DNA from: Thermonema lapsum
GTDB lineage: Bacteria > Bacteroidota > Bacteroidia > Cytophagales > Thermonemataceae
Reading direction: 5' to 3'
DNA: 64,000 bases
Assembly: GCF_011761635.1 (NCBI RefSeq)
Contig: NZ_JAASRN010000001.1
Span: 496,001 to 560,000, forward strand
In this document: piece by piece, positions 35,462 to 43,419 of the stretch
How the letters are laid out: each line of letters opens with the position of its first letter
How positions within the stretch are numbered: the first letter of the stretch is position 1
Translations under genes and position numbers: made by a program
The notes under the pieces: model-generated
What the model was told of the DNA's origin: nothing
The model's database searches: none
What the model saw: only the letters and a program-made list of their open reading frames with translations

Positions 35462-36163
35462 TTAAGAATACCAAACACAAACTTGCTCCAAAGGTTTGCG
35501 TTCAATGTCGGGCACAAATGTTTCTTCTGCCGGGTAGCCCACGGGGATAAGCAGGAAAGGACGCTCGTTGTCGGGGCGTTCCAGCAGCTTGCCCAGAAAG
35601 TTCATGGGGCTTGGGGTATGGGTAAGCGCTACCAAACCGGCATGATGCAACGCCAAGAGCAACATGCCGCAAGCCAAACCTACCGACTCCGTTACATAAT
35701 AATTTTGCCGCTTGGCGCCTTCATCATCCATTTCATATATTCGCTTAAAGACAACTATTAAGTAGGGAGCCGTTTCCAAAAAAGGCTTTTGCCAGTCGGT
35801 GCCCAGAGGTGCCAAGTCTTTGAGCCAAGCTTCGCTCATGCGCCCATGATAGTTCTCGTATTCTTCACGCTCTGCGGCTTGGCGTATGGCTTTTTTCAGT
35901 GCGGGGCTTTCTACCACACAAAAGGTCCATGGTTGTTTATTGGCGCCGGAAGGTGCTGTGGAAGCTGTACGTATGGCATATTCAATCACCTCGCGAGGCA
36001 CTGGCTTGTCAGAGAAATCGCGGACGGTGCGGCGGCTGTTTGCCCATTCAAAGAATTCTTTTGCCCGCTGAAGCATCTGCTCGGGCAAGAAAGTCTCTTT
36101 TTCATAACGGACAAACCAGTACCCTCCTATTTGCTTACGTTCGCTTGATGGTTGCTCGTGCAT
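35462..36163 (-). CDS. Nitroreductase-fold iodotyrosine deiodinase homologue
   Basis: A 233-residue flavoprotein. RRTVRDFSDKPVP and APSGANKQPW are nitroreductase-fold FMN contacts. The central region EYENYHGRMSEAWLKDL carries Glu101 and Tyr105, and Lys126 follows 21 residues after the tyrosine; these match in identity and spacing the Glu157-Tyr161-Lys182 triad by which human iodotyrosine deiodinase holds the substrate zwitterion. PVGYPAEETFVPDIERKPLEQ also agrees with that family. It probably performs reductive dehalogenation of halotyrosines with FMN. It precedes the mutase gene by 44 bases. Confidence 0.82.
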   Translation of the reverse strand: MHEQPSSERKQIGGYWFVRYEKETFLPEQMLQRAKEFFEWANSRRTVRDFSDKPVPREVIEYAIRTASTAPSGANKQPWTFCVVESPALKKAIRQAAEREEYENYHGRMSEAWLKDLAPLGTDWQKPFLETAPYLIVVFKRIYEMDDEGAKRQNYYVTESVGLACGMLLLALHHAGLVALTHTPSPMNFLGKLLERPDNERPFLLIPVGYPAEETFVPDIERKPLEQVCVWYS

Positions 36164-36194
36164 CTCTTTATGTAGTTATGATGAGCATGAGGTA

Positions 36195-37232
36195 CTATAT
36201 GCGCAGGAGTTTTTCTGGTTCTACGACACGGATGGTATTGCCTTTCACAGCAATCAAGTCTTCTGCTTTCAAATCGGAAAGGGTACGAATCAAGGTTTCT
36301 TTGGCAATCCCCACGAGGTTGGCAAGCTCTTCGCGTGAGAGGTGCACTTCGGCATTGAAATCGTCTTCTGCAAGTTTCACCAATGCTTTGGCTACACGCC
36401 GACGCACCGAGTCATAAGCCATCTGCAGCAAGCTTTCTTCTTTTTCCTTGACTGCTCCTGCCAACATCTTAACCATACGGACAGCTACCGAGGGGTTGCT
36501 CGATATAAGATGCAAAAAGTCTCGCTTGGGAATCAGCAGCAATTCGGTGTCTTGTAAGGCTTCTGCCGTGTCGTTGTGTTTATCGCCGGACATTACGTCC
36601 AGATAACCGAAGAAGTCCCCGGGCTTATACACGGCAGTTATCAATTCCTTGCCGTCGGTACTCACCCGGAAAGTTTTTACTTCGCCGCTTTCTACCAGAT
36701 AGATGAAATGCGGCTCTTCACCTTCCCAATAGATGGTTTCTTTTTTCTTGTATGTTTGGGTTTTGTAGTCTTCGGGATGCAATAGGTCTATCCAGTGCTT
36801 AGCATCCTGCACAAAAGACTTCACTCCTTGGACAGTGTTGGCGTAGTGCTTTTGCAGCAATTCCTGCTTGCGGAAACGAGCCTCTACTGCTTCGAGCAAT
36901 TCGCTTTCTTCGAAGGGCTTGGTCAGATAGTCGTCGGCGCCCAGACTCATGCCCTTGCGGATGTCGCTGCGCTCGGTTTTGGCAGTCAGAAAGATAAAGG
37001 GGATGGAAGCCGTTTCGGGCTTCTGCGCCAGTATTTTCAAGACGCTGTAACCGTCAAGCTCTGGCATCATGATGTCGCAAATAATCAGGTCGGGCAGTTG
37101 CTTTTGCGCTTTCTCCAGTCCCTCTTTGCCATTACGGGCACCCTCTGCCTCATATCCCGATAAGGACAATATTTCTATGATGTTCTCGCGGATGTCGTCA
37201 TGGTCTTCAATTACTAGTATTTTTTTGCTCAT
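36195..37232 (-). CDS. Response regulator: REC + cyclic-nucleotide-binding + Crp-type HTH
   Basis: A 345-residue fusion. Residues 1-120 form a receiver domain (ILVIEDHDD, phosphoacceptor Asp53 in LIICDIMMPELDG, KPF motif). Residues about 150-265 are a cNMP-binding beta-roll (ESGEVKTFR, PGDFFGYLDVMSG). Residues about 280-335 are a Crp/Fnr winged helix (LSREELANLVGIAKETLIRTLSDL). It should be a transcription factor that integrates phosphorylation with ligand binding. The gene overlaps the REC-kinase gene by four bases (ATGA) and is the last of a three-gene signalling operon. Confidence 0.92.
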   Translation of the reverse strand: MSKKILVIEDHDDIRENIIEILSLSGYEAEGARNGKEGLEKAQKQLPDLIICDIMMPELDGYSVLKILAQKPETASIPFIFLTAKTERSDIRKGMSLGADDYLTKPFEESELLEAVEARFRKQELLQKHYANTVQGVKSFVQDAKHWIDLLHPEDYKTQTYKKKETIYWEGEEPHFIYLVESGEVKTFRVSTDGKELITAVYKPGDFFGYLDVMSGDKHNDTAEALQDTELLLIPKRDFLHLISSNPSVAVRMVKMLAGAVKEKEESLLQMAYDSVRRRVAKALVKLAEDDFNAEVHLSREELANLVGIAKETLIRTLSDLKAEDLIAVKGNTIRVVEPEKLLRI

Positions 37233-38416
37233 AGGTGTGGAATAGTTAGATAAAAGGTTGTGCCTTGGTTTTCGCGGCTTTGGAAAGAGATATCGCCGCC
37301 AATCAAATCTACATATTTTTTCACTATGTGTAAACCCAAGCCGGTGCCTGATACATTGGTGGCATTGCCTGCCCGAAAGAAGCGCGTAAACACATATTTT
37401 TGTTCTTCTTCGGGTATGCCAATGCCATAGTCTTTCACTTCGATGCGCAGTGTTTTGTTGTCGAGGGGCTGCATTATCAGTTCCACCTCTTTGTCAGAAT
37501 ATTTCAGGGAATTACTCAAAAGGTTGGTCAATATGTTTTTCAAGATGCGTTCATCTTGTACCCAAGGCAAGGAGCTGCCGGGAAGTTTGCAAAGGATGTG
37601 CTGATTTTCTTTACACAGAGGGTTGAGCTCTTCGCACAGGTCTTGCACCAAGGATACCAAATCGGTTGGTTTGGGCTGCACGCTTTCCCGCCCTTCTTCT
37701 ATTTTGCTTAAAGACAAAAATTCATTCAAGATGGCATTGAGGCTCTGCACCGACTTCTGAATGCGCTGCACATGCTTGAGGCGCTGCGGCTGCTGTTCTG
37801 TTTTGTCATAACGGGCAATCAGCGAAGCAGACGAAAGGATGGCACTTAAAGGGGTGCGAAATTCATGGGAAGCCATTGCCACAAAGCGGGACTTCAATTC
37901 GTTGAGTTCTTTCTCTTTATCAAGAGCCTGCTTTACCTGCTGATAGGCTTCGCGCAGCTGCTTGGTACGCTCTTCCACCCGCTTTTCAAGGTATTCGTTC
38001 AGCAGTTTAATCTCATACATATTTTTGGCGTGCTGCATAGAGTAGCGCACTGCCCGCTCGAGTTGGTCGGCATCGAAGCGTCCTTTGACTAGATAGTCTG
38101 CCGCCCCTGCCAACATAGCTTGCTCGTCAATAATAGGATTGTCTTGCCCTGTAAGCAAAATCATGGGTTGCATACAGCCTTCTTCCACCGCTCTACGTAT
38201 AAACGAAAGCCCATCATGCACGCCCAACAAGTAATCGACCAGATACACGTCATAGGCAGCATTTTTCACAGCCTCCCATGCCTGCTTGATGTCTGGAGTC
38301 CAGTCTACGGTATAGCGTGTACCGCGAAAAGGGATGTCCTGCACTACTTCACGCAAAATAAGGTAGTCTTCTTCATCATCGTCGATAAGCAACACACTGA
38401 TTTGTTGTTCTATCAT
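37229..38416 (-). CDS. REC-histidine kinase hybrid
   Basis: A 395-residue cytoplasmic protein. An N-terminal receiver domain (VLLIDDDEEDY; Asp in VYLVDYLLG; K in YLVKGRF) is followed by a coiled coil and a HisKA domain with the phosphorylated histidine in MASHEFRTPLSA, then a HATPase domain (NLLSNSLKYSD, DYGIGIPEEE, GTGLGLHIV). There is no membrane segment. Placed between a PAS kinase and the REC-Crp regulator, it looks like the middle element of a phosphorelay. Confidence 0.93.
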   Translation of the reverse strand: MIEQQISVLLIDDDEEDYLILREVVQDIPFRGTRYTVDWTPDIKQAWEAVKNAAYDVYLVDYLLGVHDGLSFIRRAVEEGCMQPMILLTGQDNPIIDEQAMLAGAADYLVKGRFDADQLERAVRYSMQHAKNMYEIKLLNEYLEKRVEERTKQLREAYQQVKQALDKEKELNELKSRFVAMASHEFRTPLSAILSSASLIARYDKTEQQPQRLKHVQRIQKSVQSLNAILNEFLSLSKIEEGRESVQPKPTDLVSLVQDLCEELNPLCKENQHILCKLPGSSLPWVQDERILKNILTNLLSNSLKYSDKEVELIMQPLDNKTLRIEVKDYGIGIPEEEQKYVFTRFFRAGNATNVSGTGLGLHIVKKYVDLIGGDISFQSRENQGTTFYLTIPHL

Positions 38417-38435
38417 GAGCGCGGTTGTTTTGTGT

Positions 38436-39572
38436 TCATACCATAGTTTGCTTAATCGGCAAATAGATGATAAAAGTGCTTCCTTCGCCTTCGCGACTGT
38501 GTGCCTCTATCCTGCCGCCGTGCTGCTCCACAATCTTCTTGCAGATGGCAAGTCCAACGCCTGTACCTTCGTAGCTGTGGTGCAGCCGTTGAAATATTAC
38601 AAATATTTTTTCGGCAAATTGCTCATTAAATCCCAAACCATTATCGGCAACTTCCACTTTCAACCATTCTTTGCCATCTGCCTCATAGCTGCTGCCACGA
38701 ATGTGTATGTGTGGGGGAACTTCCTCTTTCTGAAATTTCAAAGCATTGCTTAGCAGGTTCAAAAACAGTTGATGCATCTGGTGTTTACTGGCTTCAAAAA
38801 CCAGTTCTCCGCCTTCAATATCTATCGAGGCACGTCGCTGCTCTATTTGCCACTCTAGGTCAGCCAGTACCTCCTTTATCACTGCGGCGAGGGTCAAAGA
38901 TTCATAGGGTTGGGGTCGAGAGGTAATCCTCGAAAAACGCAACAAGTCTTCTATAAGACGTTGCATGCGCTCTCCGGCATTCAACATACGCTGCAGGTAA
39001 TCTTTTCCTTGCTCAGAAAGGCGCTCTGCTTCTTTCTTGAGCAGACGCTCCCCGAAAGCCTGTATCTTGCGCAAGGGCTCTTGCAAATCATGAGACACGA
39101 TGTAAGCAAAGCTTTCCAGCTCGCGGTTGCTTTGCTCCAATGCCTTGGCATAATCCCGTATTTTTTGTTCAGCTGCTTTTTGCTCGCTCATATCACGTAC
39201 AATACCGGTAAAAATGCGCCGCCCGTTGACTACCCCCTCGCCCACGCTCAAGAAAAAAGGGAAAACGGTTCCGTCTTTTCGCTGCCCCAACACCTCACGC
39301 CCGATACCTATGATGCGCTTTTCAGCCGTTTTCAGGTAACGGGTAATATAACTGTCATGTGCCGAGCGGTAAGGCTCTGGCATCAAGATACTTATGTTTT
39401 TTCCTAAGACTTCGGCGGGCTCATAACCAAAAATGAGACTTGCCGAACGATTAAACGTTTCGATGATGCCGTGTTCGTCAATGGTGATGATGCCGTCCAC
39501 AGCACTTTCAATAATCATCTGCAGACGAGTCGATAACGATTCCTGACTTTGTTCGTCATAGTAAGAAGACAT
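38436..39572 (-). CDS. PAS domain sensor histidine kinase
   Basis: A 378-residue soluble kinase. A PAS domain with PAC tail (about residues 10-130: IIESAVDGIITIDEHGIIETFN, FFLSVGEGVVNGRRIFTGIVRD) precedes the HisKA helix AYIVSHDLQEPLRKIQ and the HATPase (NLLSNALKFQ, DNGLGFNEQF, GTGVGLAICKKIVEQHGG). The kinase type resembles phytochrome-like/HWE-free family members. It heads the signalling operon, 19 bases upstream of the REC-kinase. The PAS ligand is unknown. Confidence 0.93.
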   Translation of the reverse strand: MSSYYDEQSQESLSTRLQMIIESAVDGIITIDEHGIIETFNRSASLIFGYEPAEVLGKNISILMPEPYRSAHDSYITRYLKTAEKRIIGIGREVLGQRKDGTVFPFFLSVGEGVVNGRRIFTGIVRDMSEQKAAEQKIRDYAKALEQSNRELESFAYIVSHDLQEPLRKIQAFGERLLKKEAERLSEQGKDYLQRMLNAGERMQRLIEDLLRFSRITSRPQPYESLTLAAVIKEVLADLEWQIEQRRASIDIEGGELVFEASKHQMHQLFLNLLSNALKFQKEEVPPHIHIRGSSYEADGKEWLKVEVADNGLGFNEQFAEKIFVIFQRLHHSYEGTGVGLAICKKIVEQHGGRIEAHSREGEGSTFIIYLPIKQTMV

Positions 39573-39737
39573 AGGAAAGACGGAATTTTTTGCCGGTAAA
39601 AATCATACTATAAAAGTAGCACTCTTTTTACAATAAGGGCAGCAGTGAATACCTTATATTTTGGCAACTTGAACCAAACAAAAACGCTTCATGTTTTAAG
39701 TTTTGCAAACAATAATAATCAATGTTGGTACATTGAT

Positions 39738-39768
39738 TTTGTATTGCATTGATTCCCTTTTATATTCG
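39738..39768 (+). promoter_or_regulatory. Bacteroidota-type promoter for the YceI gene
   Basis: TTTG (39738-39741), exactly 19 bases, then TATATTCG (39761-39768; one mismatch to TAnnTTTG), 28 bases before the start codon. Confidence 0.65.
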
Positions 39769-39796
39769 CATTGTAAAACTAAAACCAAAATAAGCC

Positions 39797-40507
39797 ATGA
39801 AAAAACTGTTTTATGCACTGAGCGTAGTAGCCTTTAGCGGCTTGCTTTTGAGCTGCGAAAGCACCCCAGAAAGCGACAAAGCTGAAACCGGTGAAGCACA
39901 AGCCAAAACCGAAGAACAAGCCCAAGCTGAGGCACAAGCGATTACTTACAGTGTAGATTTAGAAAATAGCCGTATAGGCTGGATTGGCAGTAAAAAAGTA
40001 GGAAACCGTCATGAAGGCTTCCTGAAGCTCAAAAGCGGCGAACTGTATGTAAAAAACAACGAATTGGTAGGCGGCAAGTTTGTAGTGGACATGAACAGCC
40101 TGACAGTTATTGACCTGCCTGAGGGCAGCAAGGAAAATCAAAAGTTGACGGGGCACCTTAAAAGTGCTGACTTTTTTGAAGTAGAGACTTACCCCGAAGC
40201 TTCCTTCGAAATCACTGAAATCAAAGCATGGGACAACACCAAAGAGCGCGGCGAGGTAGACCCCAACTTCAGCATTGCCGACCCCACCCATGAAGTAAGC
40301 GGCAACTTGACCATCAAAGGTGTAACTAAAGGCATTACATTCCCTGCCAAAGTCACTGTATCGGACAACAACGTGGAAGCAGTAGCTAAGTTCAACATCA
40401 ACCGCTACGATTGGAACGTCAACTACGGTAAAGGGCAAACCGTAGAAGACAAAATCATCAATTCTGAGGTAAACCTGAGCATTACACTCAAAGCCAACAA
40501 GCAATAA
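39797..40507 (+). CDS. YceI family lipoprotein
   Basis: A 236-residue exported protein. The signal MKKLFYALSVVAFSGLLLSC ends in a lipobox (LLSC) and is followed by a low-complexity E/A/Q linker (residues 22-50). The remainder is a YceI lipocalin-like barrel with LENSRIGWIGSKKVGNRHEGFLKLKSG and the closing GVTKGITFPAKVTVSDNN segment. YceI proteins bind isoprenoid-type lipids. It is a single gene with its own promoter and terminator. Confidence 0.93.
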   Translation: MKKLFYALSVVAFSGLLLSCESTPESDKAETGEAQAKTEEQAQAEAQAITYSVDLENSRIGWIGSKKVGNRHEGFLKLKSGELYVKNNELVGGKFVVDMNSLTVIDLPEGSKENQKLTGHLKSADFFEVETYPEASFEITEIKAWDNTKERGEVDPNFSIADPTHEVSGNLTIKGVTKGITFPAKVTVSDNNVEAVAKFNINRYDWNVNYGKGQTVEDKIINSEVNLSITLKANKQ

Positions 40508-40553
40508 GGCTTATTTGTGGAGCATTGGGCTTATTCCCCAGCTCAAACACGAG

Positions 40554-40601
40554 AAACCTTCTGCAGAAGCATGAAAAATCTCTGCAGAAGGTTTGTTTTT
40601 T
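40554..40601 (+). terminator. Terminator after the YceI gene
   Basis: Fourteen-base perfect stem (AAACCTTCTGCAGA / TCTGCAGAAGGTTT), 13-base loop, then a T-run. The sequence between here and the next gene at 40756 shows nothing recognisable. Confidence 0.9.
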
Positions 40602-40755
40602 CAGTCGCAGACGCCTTATTTCAATAAAAAAGCGAAGTCAGCGGATGTCCACTCAACTGGATACTGAAGAAACAAGGCGTAGAGCAATGCCTTGCAATAA
40701 AAAGATTAAAACCGCGAGACAACTGCCCTGAGACAAGGGGAAGCCTTTCTGTGAT

Positions 40756-41226
40756 TCAACGCCTGCGCTCGCGCAATTCCTGTAACAACCACCGCATGAA
40801 GTCCTCCTCTGTTTTGTAAAGCTCGAAGAGCTGGGCGGCAGTCAAATACGACTTAAAGCGACGATAATACAGCTCTTCCAGTTCTATTTCTTTTTTCTTG
40901 AGTGCTGTGTGCTGTTCTATGAAAGCATACAACTCGGCATCGGTGGCGGTACGGCTCACTGCTTCAGGTCTCAGACGGCGACGCTCCACAAGCAATTGTT
41001 GGCGCGCCCGCATATATTCTTCATAGTCTTTCCAGAAGCGCTCTTCTTGTTCTGCTTTCAAGCGTATGCGTGATTTGATAAACTCTTTGCGCGCTTCTAC
41101 AATCTGTTGCCATCTGCCACCGGTCTGTCCTTGTGCTGTTGCCGGCTGCAAGCAGCCCACTCCTTGCAAAAGATACAACGCACATGCAAGCGTACAAGCA
41201 TTCCAAAAGCGATTCATAGCATTCAT
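40756..41226 (-). CDS. Exported CpxP/Spy-like protein of the ECF operon
   Basis: A 156-residue protein with a signal peptide (ending about PATAQ). The mature part is almost wholly helical and charged (RRWQQ-like VEARKEFIKSRIRLKAEQEERFWKDYEEY), with SYLTAAQLFELY near the end, matching the LTxxQ motif of Spy/CpxP-type periplasmic proteins. Genes of this type stand after ECF sigma and anti-sigma genes in Bacteroidota and are often called sensors of the sigma system. It begins 17 bases after the anti-sigma-like gene. Confidence 0.7.
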   Translation of the reverse strand: MNAMNRFWNACTLACALYLLQGVGCLQPATAQGQTGGRWQQIVEARKEFIKSRIRLKAEQEERFWKDYEEYMRARQQLLVERRRLRPEAVSRTATDAELYAFIEQHTALKKKEIELEELYYRRFKSYLTAAQLFELYKTEEDFMRWLLQELRERRR

Positions 41227-41243
41227 TGAACAGTTTGTCTAAA

Positions 41244-41696
41244 TTATAGCTGCCGAGTGGAAGACTTCTCCAGTGAATCAAAAGAGGCTTCATCTTGCGT
41301 TTCTGCCGGCAGCTTGTCTTCGTATTTCCATGTTTCTGCTTCCAGCTCCAACGCATCCATAATTTCTTTCCACTCGTCTTCGGGCAACTCTTCAATCAAA
41401 TGAGAAGAAGGCAAGACATGAGACAAATACTCCATGAGTACTTCATCGCCTACGTGCTCAATGAGGCGTTCATGTTTGGGGGCACGAGGCGAAAACCAAA
41501 ACACCAATGCCGCCAGCATAGCCACCGACACCGATACAGCCCACTGCGGTTGTTTTAAAGCACGTACGATGGAAACATACCAAGCCGGGCGCCTTTTGCT
41601 GGCTTCTATCCTTTTTTGTATGCGTTGTGGCAGCTCTTCAAAGTATCCTTCTGGTACTTCGAAGAGCGGCTTTTTGCCTTCTTCATACCAGTTCAT
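41244..41696 (-). CDS. Anti-sigma-factor-like membrane protein
   Basis: A 150-residue protein with one transmembrane helix (WAVSVSVAMLAALVFWF). The cytoplasmic N-terminus contains FEVPEGYFEELPQRIQKRIE, a segment typical of Bacteroidota proteins encoded directly after ECF sigma genes. The acidic periplasmic tail would interact with the following CpxP-like protein. No zinc-binding anti-sigma motif is seen, so the anti-sigma role rests on gene order. Confidence 0.6.
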   Translation of the reverse strand: MNWYEEGKKPLFEVPEGYFEELPQRIQKRIEASKRRPAWYVSIVRALKQPQWAVSVSVAMLAALVFWFSPRAPKHERLIEHVGDEVLMEYLSHVLPSSHLIEELPEDEWKEIMDALELEAETWKYEDKLPAETQDEASFDSLEKSSTRQL

Positions 41697-41761
41697 CTTC
41701 TGCTTGTTTTAAGCGGTTTCTCCTTTCAACGTATTTTAGACACACTTGGCACATGTAAGGT

Positions 41762-42307
41762 TTAATCTTGCATTAAATAGGCTTCTATTTTTTTCACTGC
41801 CCAGTGGTAGGCTGCCTTCAGATTGCCAACGGTCGTACCCAACACTTCGGCTATTTCATCGTATTTCATGTCGTCGAAATATTTCATCTGGAACACAAGG
41901 CGCTGTTTTTCGGGCAGGCGAAGCATGGCTTTCTGTAATTTGAGGCTGATTTCATCGGCGCTGATGTGGGTGCCCTTATCGAGCAGTTTTTCGAGCTGCT
42001 CTTCCACATTGACCAGCGGCAAGCCCCAACGCCGCTTTTTTTTGTCCAAGAAACGAAGGGCTTCGTTCGTGGCAATGCGGTAAATCCAAGTGTAAAGCTT
42101 GGCGTCTTCTCTGAACTTATCTATGTTTTGCCATACTTTTACGAAGGTTTCTTGCGTCAGGTCGTCGGCATCTTCATGGCTCACCACCATGCGGCGAATG
42201 TGATAATATACTTGTTTTTGGTATTTGCGCACCAACCGTTGAAATCCATATTGCCGGCTCTCTTCTTTTTTTATCAAAGCCAGAATATCCTTGTCTTCCA
42301 TTAGCAA
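41762..42307 (-). CDS. ECF-type RNA polymerase sigma factor
   Basis: A 181-residue sigma-70 family protein. Region 2 is YHIRRMVVSHEDADDLTQETFVKVWQNIDKFREDAKLYTWIYRIATNEALRFL-like (core and -10 contacts, with the DADDLTQETF motif); region 4 is LPEKQRLVFQMKYFDDMKYDEIAEVLGTTVGNLKAAYHWAVKKI-like with the DNA-binding HTH. It heads the operon with the anti-sigma-like and CpxP-like genes, 65 bases apart. Confidence 0.95.
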   Translation of the reverse strand: MLMEDKDILALIKKEESRQYGFQRLVRKYQKQVYYHIRRMVVSHEDADDLTQETFVKVWQNIDKFREDAKLYTWIYRIATNEALRFLDKKKRRWGLPLVNVEEQLEKLLDKGTHISADEISLKLQKAMLRLPEKQRLVFQMKYFDDMKYDEIAEVLGTTVGNLKAAYHWAVKKIEAYLMQD

Positions 42308-42326
42308 TACGTGGTTACTTCAAGGC

Positions 42327-42356
42327 AAAAAAGACCTGTTTGCACAGGTCTTTTTT
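42327..42356. terminator. Bidirectional terminator downstream of the transketolase gene
   Basis: Thirteen-base perfect stem (AAAAAAGACCTGT / ACAGGTCTTTTTT) with a four-base loop; A/T-runs on both sides let it work in either direction. In context it ends the leftward transketolase transcript. Confidence 0.88.
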
Positions 42357-42408
42357 CATGCCGCTTTTTAGATACCGCCGGGCAGCGAAGGTTTAATTGT
42401 CTATGACT

Positions 42409-43368
42409 TTATTTTTTTCTTTCAAGTACTTGTTTGACAGCTTCCACCACATGGCGAGTCGAAAGACCATATTTTTCCATCAGCTCTTCGGGCTTGCCGC
42501 TTTCGCCAAACGAGTCGTTGACCGCCACCATCTCCATGGGTGTCGGTAGCTTACGTGCCAGCAATTGAGCGATGCTATCGCCCAAACCACCGTTGCGCTG
42601 GTGTTCTTCGGCAGTAACTACGGCTCTTGTGGTGCTTACGGCATCCAAAACCGCCTCTTCGTCGAGCGGCTTGATGGTGTGTATATTGATTACTTCTGCC
42701 GATATGCCTTCTTTTGCCAGCTGCTCGGCTGCTTCTATGGACTTCCATACCATATGTCCGGTGGCAAAGATGGTTACATCTTTACCGGGCAACAGATGCA
42801 GCGCTTTGCCAATGACAAAGGGGGTGTTTGGGGGAATAAACACAGGTACTTTCGGGCGCCCAAAACGCAAATAAACGGGTCCGTAGTGTTCGGCAATGGC
42901 AATGGTAGCGGCTTTGGTTTGGTTGTAATCGCAAGGATTGATAACCACCATGCCGGGCAGCATCTTCATCATGCCGATGTCTTCGAGGATTTGGTGGGTA
43001 GCGCCGTCTTCGCCCAGTGTGATGCCGGCATGCGAAGCGCATATTTTTACGTTTTTATGAGAATAGGCAATGGACTGGCGTATTTGGTCATATACGCGCC
43101 CGGTGGAGAAGTTGGCAAAAGTGCCGGTATAAGGTATTTTACCGACGATGCTCAATCCTGCGGCAATCCCCATCATGTTGGCTTCGGCGATACCTACCTC
43201 AAAAAAGCGGTCGGGAAATGCTTTTTGAAAAGCTGTCATTTTAAGCGAGCCGGTGAGGTCGGCACACAGGGCTACCACCTCTGGATTTTGCTTGCCGACC
43301 TCAAGCAGCCCATCACCAAAGCCGGAACGGGTATCTTCGTGCCCAAGTATTTGGAAAGAAGTCATCAT
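42409..43368 (-). CDS. Transketolase, C-terminal (pyrimidine-binding and C) subunit
   Basis: A 319-residue protein covering only the second half of a transketolase: [45 protein letters not shown] (the Glu that activates thiamine diphosphate) and [19 protein letters not shown]. The N-terminal, diphosphate-binding half is normally a partner gene just upstream, but hisB occupies that place, so the partner must be elsewhere. A TATATTTG element at 43413-43406 (minus) is a likely -7 site. Confidence 0.9.
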   Translation of the reverse strand: MMTSFQILGHEDTRSGFGDGLLEVGKQNPEVVALCADLTGSLKMTAFQKAFPDRFFEVGIAEANMMGIAAGLSIVGKIPYTGTFANFSTGRVYDQIRQSIAYSHKNVKICASHAGITLGEDGATHQILEDIGMMKMLPGMVVINPCDYNQTKAATIAIAEHYGPVYLRFGRPKVPVFIPPNTPFVIGKALHLLPGKDVTIFATGHMVWKSIEAAEQLAKEGISAEVINIHTIKPLDEEAVLDAVSTTRAVVTAEEHQRNGGLGDSIAQLLARKLPTPMEMVAVNDSFGESGKPEELMEKYGLSTRHVVEAVKQVLERKK

Positions 43369-43419
43369 GAAAAGCTTTTTTATGGTTGCGTTGATTTCAC
43401 GCGGGCAAATATAAAGTTT

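Noticed and set aside
40525-40731. 68-codon plus-strand frame
   Set aside because: Spans the YceI terminator hairpin and has no protein-like pattern.
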